Assembly: GCF_007988905.1 (NCBI RefSeq)
Contig: NZ_BJVA01000004.1
Location: forward strand, 62,001-126,000
From: Gluconobacter kanchanaburiensis NBRC 103587
GTDB taxonomy: Bacteria > Pseudomonadota > Alphaproteobacteria > Acetobacterales > Acetobacteraceae
Length of the DNA stretch: 64,000 nt
Direction of reading: 5' to 3'
Shown here: positions 28,440 to 39,101 of the stretch, in pieces
How the letters are laid out: each line of letters starts with the position of its first letter
Position numbering within the stretch: the first letter of the stretch is position 1
Program-made: the position numbers and the translations under genes
Notes under the pieces: model-generated
What the model was told of the DNA's origin: nothing
Database searches by the model: none
The model's input: only the letters and a program-made list of their open reading frames with translations

Positions 28440-28464
28440 AACGGATCTCGCCTCGCCGGGTTGC
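28440..28464 (-). promoter_or_regulatory. Candidate EcfG-like promoter (one mismatch)
   Basis: On the minus strand GCAAC, 16 bases, CGTT differs from the EcfG consensus at one -35 base. It lies 37 bases upstream of the csbD GTG, nearly the same distance as the exact site at the other csbD gene. One-mismatch sites are common by chance, so this rests on the parallel. Confidence 0.35.
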
Positions 28465-28551
28465 GTCGTGACAGTTTAAGATGCGTGACAAACTGCGGTG
28501 GCGCTTTCATACATCGTCAGAACACGCCTTTCAGATTTCGGGAGATCCACC

Positions 28552-28968
28552 ATGACGCAGAGTTGCGGCCCGAACGGGCAGATCACTGGCGGTTGCGGCA
28601 TTGGCCTGACGCCGGAGCAGCGGCGTATCCTTCATGAACATGGAACCGAGCGCCCTGGCTCCAGCCCCCTCAATGACGAGAAGCGGGCAGGGATCTATGC
28701 CTGTGCCGCCTGCGGACGAGAGCTTTTTGCTTCGGAAGCGAAATATGAGAGCGGCAGTGGGTGGCCTTCTTTCTTCCAGGCACTGCCGGGTGGTGTCGAA
28801 ACAACGCAGGACAGCCGATATGGCATGGTCCGCACTGAAGTCCACTGCGCGAACTGCAAGGGGCATCTGGGGCATGTTTTTCCCGATGGCCCGCCGCCTA
28901 CGGGACTTCGTTACTGTATGAACGGTCTGGCGCTCGATTTCCGCCCGGCCGAAGGAGAAAAAATATGA
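28552..28968 (+). CDS. msrB: Peptide-methionine (R)-S-oxide reductase
   Basis: MsrB (138 aa) repairs R-methionine sulfoxide in oxidised proteins. The ATG is chosen for GGAGA upstream; the frame opens 18 codons earlier without a ribosome site. The zinc-binding CxxC pairs are [11 protein letters not shown] and [13 protein letters not shown], and the catalytic Cys is in [25 protein letters not shown] is the typical substrate loop. The N-terminal 20 residues ([13 protein letters not shown]) contain additional cysteines of unknown role. It overlaps upp through ATGA. Confidence 0.92.
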   Translation: MTQSCGPNGQITGGCGIGLTPEQRRILHEHGTERPGSSPLNDEKRAGIYACAACGRELFASEAKYESGSGWPSFFQALPGGVETTQDSRYGMVRTEVHCANCKGHLGHVFPDGPPPTGLRYCMNGLALDFRPAEGEKI

Positions 28969-29603
28969 GCAAGGCGCTGCCGCCTATCGTTCTCGATCAT
29001 CCGCTGGTGCGCCATAAACTGACCCGTTTGCGCGATCACAATACGTCCACGGCCGGCTTCCGCTGCCTGACAAGAGAACTCAGTCTCCTGTTGGCCTATG
29101 AGGCCACTCGTAGCCTGTCGCTGGTGCCGCGTCACATCGAGGCGCCGAGCGGTCCCATGGAGGGTGAGGAACTGGACGGAAAAAAGCTGTGTTTTGTCTC
29201 CATCCTCCGCGCCGGTAATGGTCTGCTGGATGGCATGCTGGATCTGGTGCCGTCTGCGCGCGTGGGGCATATCGGTCTGCGCCGCGATCACGAGACGCTG
29301 GAAGTCAGTGAATACTACTTCAACATGCCCAGTGATGTTCCGGGACGGACATGCATCGTGCTTGATCCGATGCTGGCAACAGGGCACTCCGCTGCCGCTG
29401 CGCTGACTCGGGTGAAGGCCGCCGGAGCGACGAACCCGATTTTTGCCTGTCTGCTGGCCGTGCCGGAAGGGATTGCCCATATGGCCGAACTGCACCCGGA
29501 CGTGCAGATCGTGACGTGTTCCATCGACAGTCATCTGGACGAACATGGTTATATTGTCCCGGGTCTCGGGGATGCCGGGGATCGTCTGTTCGGCACCCGC
29601 TGA
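28965..29603 (+). CDS. upp: Uracil phosphoribosyltransferase
   Basis: Salvage enzyme (212 aa) converting uracil and PRPP to UMP. The PRPP loop is [18 protein letters not shown] (a His where Gly is common in relatives) and the uracil-binding C-terminal block is [19 protein letters not shown]. The N-terminus [19 protein letters not shown] is diagnostic. Translation is coupled to msrB by ATGA, with AGGAG before the start. No uracil permease gene is adjacent. Confidence 0.95.
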   Translation: MSKALPPIVLDHPLVRHKLTRLRDHNTSTAGFRCLTRELSLLLAYEATRSLSLVPRHIEAPSGPMEGEELDGKKLCFVSILRAGNGLLDGMLDLVPSARVGHIGLRRDHETLEVSEYYFNMPSDVPGRTCIVLDPMLATGHSAAAALTRVKAAGATNPIFACLLAVPEGIAHMAELHPDVQIVTCSIDSHLDEHGYIVPGLGDAGDRLFGTR

Positions 29604-29610
29604 GGCTGTT

Positions 29611-29628
29611 GCACACGCTCTTGTGTGC
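29611..29628 (+). terminator. Possible hairpin after upp
   Basis: GCACAC and GTGTGC arms with a 6-base loop lie 8 bases past the upp stop. There is no T-run, so termination is uncertain. Confidence 0.25.
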
Positions 29629-29684
29629 TGAAATGTTAGCGGTTTTGTGGCGGGTATGGACGCTCATCCAGAAGGAAGAATTCC

Positions 29685-29972
29685 ATGCCTGCCTACGCGC
29701 TGTTCATTCGTGAAAAACTGGCCGATCCGGCTGAATTCAAAAAATATTCGGAAGTGGTGGCTGAAACCTTCAAAGGGTTTCCGGCCAAAATTCTTGCAGC
29801 TTATGGCAAGCAGGAAAAGCTTGAGGGCACGGAGCCTGACGGCGTGGTGATTATTGAATTTCCAGATGCGGCCTCGGCCCGGGCCTGGTACGAAAGCCCG
29901 GCCTATCAGAAAGCAGCCGAGCATCGCTGGAAGGCCGGGCCCTACAATGTCGTGATCGTGGACGGTGTCTGA
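29685..29972 (+). CDS. DUF1330 domain protein
   Basis: A 95-aa protein spanning one DUF1330 domain, a ferredoxin-like (dimeric alpha-beta barrel) fold: MPAYALFIREKLADPAEFKK, then VVIIEFPDAASARAWYESPA and YQKAAEHRWKAGPYNVVIVD. Members probably form dimers; an enzymatic role has not been established. A ribosome site (AGGAAG) precedes the ATG. It ends 3 bases from the convergent ilvA stop, without an obvious terminator. Confidence 0.85.
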   Translation: MPAYALFIREKLADPAEFKKYSEVVAETFKGFPAKILAAYGKQEKLEGTEPDGVVIIEFPDAASARAWYESPAYQKAAEHRWKAGPYNVVIVDGV

Positions 29973-29975
29973 GAC

Positions 29976-31202
29976 TTAGTCCCGCCGGACGATATAATGC
30001 CGCGCCAGATCGGTTTCGATCTGGTGGGCATGTTCGGTGTCGCGGGCTTCCACCATCACCAGCAGTTCGGCCGTCTGAACCGAGGGGGACGCGAAAAGGC
30101 GGTGATGGGACACCTCAATGATGTTGCCGCCATAATTGCCGATACGGGCCGAGATGTCCGCCAGCATTCCCGGACGATCGGGGATCTGGAAGATCAGCCG
30201 CAGGATGCGTCCGTCCCGGAGCAGGGAGCGCAGGATCGTATTGGCGAGAATGCGGGCGTTGATGTTGCCGCCCGAAAGCGGGAGGGCGACACGGCGGCCT
30301 GTGAACAGCTCCGGATAGGCCAGCACGGCAGCGAGGCCGGTAGCGCCTGCCCCTTCACAGACCTGCTTGGCTTTTTCTGCAAGTGTCGTGATGGCGCTTT
30401 CGACTTGAAGCTCGCTTACGACAAGGATTTTTGAAATCCGGTTGCGGAAGGCGTTCAGGCAGTGATCGCCCAGTTTCGTGACGGCAATGCCTTCCGCGAT
30501 GGTTGACCCGCCCAGCGTCGGTCCGTCTTCCTGCGGAAAATTCGACAGGGACGCATAGGCTTCGACCTGTACGCCGATCACCTCGACATCCGGACGCAAC
30601 GCAGCCATGACAGTGGCAAATCCACCGATCAGTCCGCCGCCGCCAACTGGTACGACAACCGTGTCGATCTCCGGGGCGTCCTGCAATAGTTCAAGAGCTG
30701 CCGTGCCCTGCCCGGCAATGACGGCCGGATCGTTGAACGGATGAACGAGCACCCGTCCGTCCTGCTTCTGAAGCTCTGCGGCGGTCTCACTGGCCTGTGC
30801 AAAGTCATCACCTGCGAGCACCACGTTCGCGCCCCAGGCTTGCGTTGCCGCGACCTTGGTGGCGGGCGTGAAGCGCGGCATGACGATGGTGGCATCAATG
30901 CCAAGAAGACTGGCCTGACGGGCTACACCCTGTGCGTGATTGCCTGCCGAGACGGTAATGACGCCGCGGGCCCGCTCTTCCGGCGTCAGGAGGGCCATTT
31001 TGTTGGCCGCTCCGCGCTCCTTGAAGGAGCCGATCGCCTGAAGGTTCTCGAGCTTGAGCGTAATGTCCGCGCCCGTCAGGCGGGACAGGGCGGGACAGGC
31101 AATTGTCGGCGTACGAACCACAGTGGATGCGATGCGCTTATGGGCGCTTTCGATATCCGCAATGGTCACGACAGGGGGTGTGGACGTCAGGACGTCAGAC
31201 AT
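29976..31202 (-). CDS. ilvA: Threonine ammonia-lyase (threonine dehydratase)
   Basis: PLP enzyme of 408 aa converting threonine to 2-oxobutanoate and ammonia, the first step towards isoleucine. The PLP lysine is in ENLQAIGSFKERGAANKMAL; the glycine loop is VVPVGGGGLIGG. One C-terminal ACT domain is present (RLIFQIPDRPGMLADISARI), giving the shorter single-ACT form rather than the 500-residue IlvA with two. Catabolic (TdcB-like) or biosynthetic use cannot be decided from sequence. The ATG shares one base with the greA stop (TGATG), so greA and ilvA are co-translated. Confidence 0.9.
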   Translation of the reverse strand: MSDVLTSTPPVVTIADIESAHKRIASTVVRTPTIACPALSRLTGADITLKLENLQAIGSFKERGAANKMALLTPEERARGVITVSAGNHAQGVARQASLLGIDATIVMPRFTPATKVAATQAWGANVVLAGDDFAQASETAAELQKQDGRVLVHPFNDPAVIAGQGTAALELLQDAPEIDTVVVPVGGGGLIGGFATVMAALRPDVEVIGVQVEAYASLSNFPQEDGPTLGGSTIAEGIAVTKLGDHCLNAFRNRISKILVVSELQVESAITTLAEKAKQVCEGAGATGLAAVLAYPELFTGRRVALPLSGGNINARILANTILRSLLRDGRILRLIFQIPDRPGMLADISARIGNYGGNIIEVSHHRLFASPSVQTAELLVMVEARDTEHAHQIETDLARHYIVRRD

Positions 31203-31675
31203 CAGCGATATGCGACCTTGAGGATTTCGTAGCTCCTGTCGCCACCGGGAGCGGGGACAGAGACGGTATCACCGACATCCTTGCCGATCAGCGCCTTGGC
31301 GAGGGGGGAAGAAATCGAAATCAGGCCCTGCTTGATGTCAGCTTCATGGACGCCGACGATCTGGTAAAGCGCTTCCTTGTCGGTTTCTTCGTCAACAAGT
31401 TCGATATGGGCGCCAAAGCGGACGCGGGTACCGGTTAGGGTGGAAGGATCGATCACTTCGGCATTGGAAATGATGCTCTCGAGTTCCAGGACCCGACCTT
31501 CGATGAAGGACTGGCGGTCGCGGGCAGCGTGGTATTCGGCGTTTTCGGACAGGTCGCCATGTTCACGGGCTTCTGCGATGGCGCGGATGACGGCCGGGCG
31601 GTCGACGCTCTTGAGAGTCCGCAGTTCGTCTTCGAGACGCTGCTGCCCCTTCGCGGTCATGGGGATCTTCTGCAC
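31202..31675 (-). CDS. greA: Transcription elongation factor GreA
   Basis: GreA rescues backtracked RNA polymerase by stimulating transcript cleavage. The GTG at 31675 gives 157 aa, the family length, with GAGGA 8 bases upstream; the frame extends 36 codons further but that part is not conserved in character. The N-terminal coiled coil carries the acidic tip (EAREHGDLSENAEYHAARDR) and the C-terminal FKBP-like domain ends ISSPLAKALIGKDVGDTVSV. It is coupled to ilvA. The promoter region is shared with a divergent HTH gene and contains paired 17-bp repeats. Confidence 0.93.
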   Translation of the reverse strand: MQKIPMTAKGQQRLEDELRTLKSVDRPAVIRAIAEAREHGDLSENAEYHAARDRQSFIEGRVLELESIISNAEVIDPSTLTGTRVRFGAHIELVDEETDKEALYQIVGVHEADIKQGLISISSPLAKALIGKDVGDTVSVPAPGGDRSYEILKVAYR

Positions 31676-31769
31676 TCTGAAATCCTCGGGAAAAATCATT
31701 GCGTCTGAATGCGCATAAGCATCGAATAGTAAGGTTTTTCGGGGATTTTTACAAGGGTTAGAAAAATAG

Positions 31770-31833
31770 TTATCGAAAAACAATAATTCTATTGTCAGGA
31801 CGGCAAAACTTTGTTTTTATCGAAAAACAATAA
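31770..31833. repeat. Two identical 17-bp operator-like repeats
   Basis: TTATCGAAAAACAATAA occurs exactly at 31770-31786 and 31817-31833, 47 bases apart, in the same orientation. Each copy is an imperfect palindrome (TTATCG, AAAAA, CAATAA). Both lie in the divergent gap between greA and a small Cro/C1-type HTH gene, so they are probable operator sites, most simply for that regulator. The rest of the 279-base gap (31676-31954) shows no other clear element. Confidence 0.55.
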
Positions 31834-31954
31834 ATACCTAAAGGGCATCGCGGACCATGGACACCTGTGCTTCGGTCGCGCAAAAAGACCGCCATGCTCT
31901 CAGGGAGCTGCGGAGTGGGGCGCAACCCTGAAGCGAATTGGACGAGGTTATCTA

Positions 31955-32161
31955 ATGCCCATTTACGTCAATCTGGATGCGCTCCTGCGGGAGCGAGGCA
32001 TGACCCTGACCGAACTGTCGGAACGTGTCGGTCTGACGTTGGCCAATTTGTCCATTCTCAAGACCGGAAAAGCCAAGGCGGTCCGGTTTTCCACGCTTGA
32101 GATGATCTGTCAGGTGCTTGAATGTCAGCCTGGTGACATTCTGACGTTCAGCGAGGAGTGA
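31955..32161 (+). CDS. Small Cro/C1-type helix-turn-helix regulator
   Basis: A 68-aa DNA-binding protein made of one HTH domain (YozG/HTH_26 type): MPIYVNLDALLRERGMTLTE, then SERVGLTLANLSILKTGKAK with the recognition helix, and LEMICQVLECQPGDIL. The ATG is chosen for GAGG upstream and the family length; the frame is open for 48 further codons upstream that look non-coding. Such regulators usually act next to a small membrane protein gene, often DUF2975; here the neighbour is convergent and overlaps by 14 bases. Autoregulation through the 17-bp repeats upstream is inferred. Confidence 0.8.
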   Translation: MPIYVNLDALLRERGMTLTELSERVGLTLANLSILKTGKAKAVRFSTLEMICQVLECQPGDILTFSEE

Positions 32162-32639
32162 GCGGTCTTTGTGATACCCGCAGCCATGCAAAGGCCGCGG
32201 CCAGTCCCGCAAGGAAGAATACTGACATTTTCAGGCTGATCAGGAAACGCCGTCCAAGACCGATATGCACGGACGTCTCGTTTGTATCCCACAGATCGGG
32301 AACGCCAAACGCATGGGGATTGTTGCTGTGGATGACGCCATGGGACAGGTAATGTCGCATCAGTTCATGTGACGACAGGACGCCCTGATGGAAATGGGCG
32401 AGCGTCAGGGTAATGCACAGAACGGATAATGCGGCAGGGCCTGCGCGAAAAAAAGCTCCGTTGCGGCAGCGCCATACCAGTTTTGCCTGAAGAGCCAGAA
32501 CGGCCACAAAGAAAATCAGCAGGAGCGGGGTCGGAAGCGTCAGCCAGATTCCGATTTCGACGGCAAAGATTGCAGCTGCCGAGATATAAAATGTCAGATC
32601 GGTTGGCAGGGGAAAACCATCGAGCGCGTTCTTGATCAT
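32148..32639 (-). CDS. Small membrane protein of unknown function
   Basis: A 163-aa protein with about four hydrophobic helices: DLTFYISAAAIFAVEIGIWL, LLLIFFVAVLALQAKLVW, a third near GPAALSVLCITLTLAHF, and LISLKMSVFFLAGLAAAFAW. Between helices 3 and 4 is a hydrophilic loop rich in His and Asn. Topology is reminiscent of DUF2975 proteins that accompany YozG-like regulators, but the family could not be confirmed. The start is the ATG at 32639; an ATG at 32666 is also in frame. Its 3' end overlaps the HTH gene by 14 bases on the opposite strand. Function unknown. Confidence 0.55.
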   Translation of the reverse strand: MIKNALDGFPLPTDLTFYISAAAIFAVEIGIWLTLPTPLLLIFFVAVLALQAKLVWRCRNGAFFRAGPAALSVLCITLTLAHFHQGVLSSHELMRHYLSHGVIHSNNPHAFGVPDLWDTNETSVHIGLGRRFLISLKMSVFFLAGLAAAFAWLRVSQRPLTPR

Positions 32640-32725
32640 ATCGCAGATCCTGAAATTCCGCCCCATGACGGTCTGCCTCAGACTTTAACGTCTTTGCGGG
32701 GATGGTAACAGCGCTGAAAGACGTG

Positions 32726-32765
32726 CCGGGACCGCTTTTCAGTATTCTTGAAAAAGTGGCCCCGG
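32726..32765 (-). terminator. Imperfect hairpin after carB
   Basis: A 14-position stem with one mismatch and one G-T pair (arms 32726-32739 and 32752-32765) lies 16 bases past the carB stop. A classic T-run is missing, so it is a likely but not certain terminator. Confidence 0.4.
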
Positions 32766-32781
32766 ATAGAATCCTGAAGGT

Positions 32782-36036
<3,255 letters not shown>

Positions 36037-36039
36037 GGC

Positions 36040-37419
36040 TCAGGCTCCTGCTTTGGCGCGACGGTCCATGACCGCGACGAAACGCTCGAAAAGATAGAAA
36101 CTGTCGGACGGGCCGGGGCTCGCCTCGGGGTGGTACTGGACGGAGAAGGCGTCTTTCGTGGTCGACGCGATGCCTTCGTTGGAGCCGTCGAACAGGCTCA
36201 CATGCGTCACCTTCACGTCGGCGGGCAGGGACTTCTCGTCCACAGCGAAGCCGTGGTTCTGGCTGGTGATTTCCACGCGTCCGGTCTCGACGTCCTTGAC
36301 CGGCTGGTTCGCGCCGCGATGGCCACGCTCCAGCTTGTAGGTCTTGCCGCCCAGCGCCTGTGCGAGAAGCTGGTGGCCGAGGCAGATGCCGAAGACAGGG
36401 ACGTTCGCGTCCAGCACCGTGCGAATGGCGGGGACGGCATAGGTGCCGGTCGCGGCCGGATCGCCGGGGCCGTTGGAGAGGAACACGCCTTCGGGCTTGA
36501 GTTCCAGAATTTCTTCGGCGGTGGCCGTGGCGGGCAGAACGGTGACGTCACAGCCGGCGGTCACGAGGCAGCGCAGGATGTTGTCCTTGGCGCCATAGTC
36601 CATGGCGACAACGCGGCGACGGTTTTCGGTTCGGGCCGGGCGGGTGGTTTCCCACACGCCTTCGCTCCAGACCCGCTTGGGCTGTGTCACCTCTTTGGCG
36701 AGGTCCATGCCTTCGAGGCCGGGCCACTGGCGGGCACGGTTCAGTAGGCTGTCCGTGTCGATGCGGCCGTTTTCCGGGAAGGCGAGGATGGCGGTCTGTG
36801 GACCGTTGTCGCGCAGGGTGCGGGTGATGGCGCGGGTATCGACGCCGCTGATGCCCGCACGATTGTGCTGCTTCAGCCATGCCGCGAGGGGTTCATGCGA
36901 ACGCCAGCTTGCAGGGGCAGTGATGTCTTCCTTCACGACGGCACCGAGCGCGGCCATTTTCGGGGCCTCGTTGTCATCGGCGTTCGTGCCGACATTGCCG
37001 ATATGCGGGAAGGTGAAGGTCACGATCTGTCCGGCGAAGGACGGGTCTGTCAGGGTTTCCTGATAGCCGGTCATGCCGGTGGAGAAGCACAGTTCACCGA
37101 CGGCGCCATCGGTGTGGGCGCCGAAGCCGCGGCCCCACAGGACTGTCCCGTCTGCAAGGACAAGGGCGGCGTTAGCGCCGGGAGGGCAGGGATTGGACAC
37201 GTCCGTCTCTCTTTCTTGTTCTTGTGGGGTTTCAGTCGTGGTGAGGTCTGCTGTCAGATCCTGCAGGGCGATTCCCGGCACGCGTAGCAAGGCGGGCCAG
37301 TGTTTGGTCGGGACCATGCGGGACTGGCGCCATTTGCGGACGGCTTCGAGTCCGACGCCGGCGAGAGCGGCGATTTCGTCCGCGCCTCCGGCTTTTTCAA
37401 TGATTCTGTCGATGTCCAT
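36040..37419 (-). CDS. carA: Carbamoyl-phosphate synthase small subunit with N-terminal HTH-like domain
   Basis: The glutaminase subunit supplies ammonia to CarB. The CarA core begins near SNPCPPGANAALVLADGTVL; the class I amidotransferase domain has the nucleophile Cys in VPVFGICLGHQLLAQALGGK and the His/Glu pair in SVQYHPEASPGPSD. Standard CarA (386 aa) would start at GTG 37200. The frame, however, continues without a stop to ATG 37419, adding 73 residues: a compact helix-turn-helix-like domain (MDIDRIIEKAGGADEIAALA, then GVGLEAVRKWRQSRMVPTKH) and a Thr/Glu/Gln linker. Codon choice in this extension looks coding. Either a 459-aa fusion or two products from nested starts is possible. I recall a 'carph-isopro' domain name applied to such segments, but could not check it. 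Confidence 0.85.
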   Translation of the reverse strand: MDIDRIIEKAGGADEIAALAGVGLEAVRKWRQSRMVPTKHWPALLRVPGIALQDLTADLTTTETPQEQERETDVSNPCPPGANAALVLADGTVLWGRGFGAHTDGAVGELCFSTGMTGYQETLTDPSFAGQIVTFTFPHIGNVGTNADDNEAPKMAALGAVVKEDITAPASWRSHEPLAAWLKQHNRAGISGVDTRAITRTLRDNGPQTAILAFPENGRIDTDSLLNRARQWPGLEGMDLAKEVTQPKRVWSEGVWETTRPARTENRRRVVAMDYGAKDNILRCLVTAGCDVTVLPATATAEEILELKPEGVFLSNGPGDPAATGTYAVPAIRTVLDANVPVFGICLGHQLLAQALGGKTYKLERGHRGANQPVKDVETGRVEITSQNHGFAVDEKSLPADVKVTHVSLFDGSNEGIASTTKDAFSVQYHPEASPGPSDSFYLFERFVAVMDRRAKAGA

Positions 37420-37482
37420 GGTCGCCCCGTTGCTGGCTGCCGGATGTCCTTCTGGGGCCTCTGAATACGGGATCGGAAACGG

Positions 37483-37543
37483 AATGGGAAGTTTTTTCCC
37501 ATTGCACGTTCTGCATGCCGGGAACGGGTGGGAAGTTTTTTCC
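37483..37543. repeat. Palindrome and second half-copy upstream of carA
   Basis: AATGGGAA-GTTTT-TTCCCATT (37483-37503) is a perfect 8-bp inverted repeat. Its core TGGGAAGTTTTTTCC recurs exactly at 37529-37543. Both sit in the 261-base gap (37420-37680) between divergent carA and yqeY, 64-124 bases from the HTH-carA start, and are candidate operator sites. No other element was recognised in the gap. Confidence 0.5.
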
Positions 37544-37680
37544 GAATGGCTTGTTTCGTGTGCTGGGAGGCTGCCGGATTGTTGCAATTCAGGTTCTGTG
37601 CGATTTTGCCGCCATTCACGGAAAGAGGGATGGCTCGCCGAGGGAGTTTCCTGCGGGCCGTCCAATGAAGGAGAACGGCG

Positions 37681-38136
37681 ATGTCGCTTCGCAAGCAGAT
37701 CATGGATGACCTCAAGACGGCGATGAAGGCCGGTCAGTCCGAGACGGTGGCGCAGATCCGCGGGATCACGGCCAAGATCAAGGATCTGGACGTTGCGGCC
37801 CGTGCCAAGACGGGCGAAGTGACGGATACGGATATCATTTCCGCCCTGCGCTCCATGATCAAGTCCCGCACGGAATCTGCCACGATGTATCGTGAGGGTG
37901 GCCGTCCGGAACTGGCGGAAAAGGAAGAAGGTGAGATCGCGACGATCAAGTCGTATCTTCCGCCGGAACTTGATGAGGCTGCTCTGAAGGCTGGGATTGC
38001 CGAAGCGGTGCAGAAGACCGAAGCGGCTGGGATGAAGGACATGGGCAAGGTCATGGCGGCGCTGAAGGAGCGTTTTGGTGCGGATCTGGACCCTGCGAAG
38101 GCCAGCGCGCTTGTGAAGGCGCATCTCTCGGCCTGA
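37681..38136 (+). CDS. GatB/YqeY domain protein
   Basis: A 151-aa helical protein consisting of the YqeY domain that is also found at the C-terminus of GatB (tRNA amidotransferase). MSLRKQIMDDLKTAMKAGQS, then IISALRSMIKSRTESATMYR and EIATIKSYLPPELDEAALKA are the conserved blocks. A tRNA-binding role is suspected but unproven. AAGGAG precedes the ATG. In many alphaproteobacteria it lies between carA and dnaG; here carA is divergent as expected but dnaG is 5.4 kb away. A terminator follows. Confidence 0.9.
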   Translation: MSLRKQIMDDLKTAMKAGQSETVAQIRGITAKIKDLDVAARAKTGEVTDTDIISALRSMIKSRTESATMYREGGRPELAEKEEGEIATIKSYLPPELDEAALKAGIAEAVQKTEAAGMKDMGKVMAALKERFGADLDPAKASALVKAHLSA

Positions 38137-38159
38137 TCTGTCGATCAGTTGCAGGATGG

Positions 38160-38186
38160 AAAGCCGCTCCTTCGGGGGGCGGCTTT
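38160..38186. terminator. Bidirectional terminator between yqeY and the AraC gene
   Basis: An 11-bp stem (AAAGCCGCTCC and GGGGCGGCTTT, one G-T pair, loop TTCGG) followed by T-run lies between the convergent genes. A second small hairpin (CTGATC/GATCAG, 38133-38148) precedes it. Confidence 0.75.
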
Positions 38187-38193
38187 TCTGTTT

Positions 38194-38991
38194 TCAGGGT
38201 GTTCGGCAGAGTCTGGCGTAATCGCCGGGGCGATAGCCGGTGTGTCTGTGAAAGGCGGAGGCGAAAGCGCCGGGGCTTTCATAGCCAACATCCAGGGCGA
38301 CACTGGCCACGCTGTCGCCCCGCGCCAGTTTTTTTTGCGCGTTGAGAATGCGTAGACGCTGTCGCCAGACCGAGAACGGAAGTCCCGTCTCAAGCGTGAA
38401 GTGGCGGACGAAGGAGCGCAGCGACATGGCGGACAGTTCGGCCCAGTCTTTCTGTGCTCTTGGGTCCGCAGGGTTGTCGCCGAGCGCGCGTGCGACACGG
38501 CAGAGCTTCTCGCTTTTCGGAAGAGGCAGCGAGACGGAGGTTCGTGGAGCGGAAAGAAACTCATGCCAGAAGCTCTCCGCCAGACGGCTGATCTGCGTGT
38601 CCCAGCGCATTTCGTCGGCATCGCGCGAGAGACGTTCGGCCAAGGCCGTGAGGAGACGTGTGCCGTCTGCGAGAAAAGGTCTGCCGGGCAGATCGATGCA
38701 GCGCGCCGGGCTGACATACAGGCTCCAGATGGCGACGGCTCCGTGAGAGGAGGCATTGTGCGCGATCTGCGGTGGGAGCCACAGGCACTGGCCGGGGCCG
38801 ATCAGCCAGTAGGCGTGTTCGGTGTGGACGGCCATGACGCCCTGCTCAATTCCAAAAATCTGTCCGCGTTCATGGGTATGGTACTCTGTGATCCGTCGTG
38901 TCTCCTGTTGGAGATGAGCGCCGAGAAGCCAGGGTGTCCCGGGTGCAGGATGATCCGCGGCAGGTGGGGTCATGAAGCGATTGGCGCACAT
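38194..38991 (-). CDS. AraC family transcriptional regulator (cupin type)
   Basis: About 265 aa. The N-terminal cupin-like sensor (RITEYHTHERGQIFGIEQGV, then GQCLWLPPQIAHNASSHGAV) carries the histidines typical of metal/ligand cupins. The C-terminal AraC domain has two HTH motifs (WAELSAMSLRSFVRHFTLET; DSVASVALDVGYESPGAFAS). The start is uncertain among ATG 38991, ATG 38973 and TTG 39027, as none has a good ribosome site. It is divergent from a dehydrogenase gene 110 bases away, which it may control. The effector is unknown. Confidence 0.85.
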   Translation of the reverse strand: MCANRFMTPPAADHPAPGTPWLLGAHLQQETRRITEYHTHERGQIFGIEQGVMAVHTEHAYWLIGPGQCLWLPPQIAHNASSHGAVAIWSLYVSPARCIDLPGRPFLADGTRLLTALAERLSRDADEMRWDTQISRLAESFWHEFLSAPRTSVSLPLPKSEKLCRVARALGDNPADPRAQKDWAELSAMSLRSFVRHFTLETGLPFSVWRQRLRILNAQKKLARGDSVASVALDVGYESPGAFASAFHRHTGYRPGDYARLCRTP

Positions 38992-39101
38992 GAGTCGAAT
39001 TATGGCCTGTTGTCGCAGGAATGCCAAAATAACTTTCGCTAGAATTGTCAGGGCAGGGTCGGTTTGAAGTCCTGGAAGTATTCCGTGCAGGGAGAAGTGT
39101 C

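Noticed and set aside
37420..38124. Further upstream extension of the HTH-CarA frame
   Set aside because: It is antisense to yqeY and has no protein-like features; the compact HTH domain starting at 37419 is the last credible coding part.
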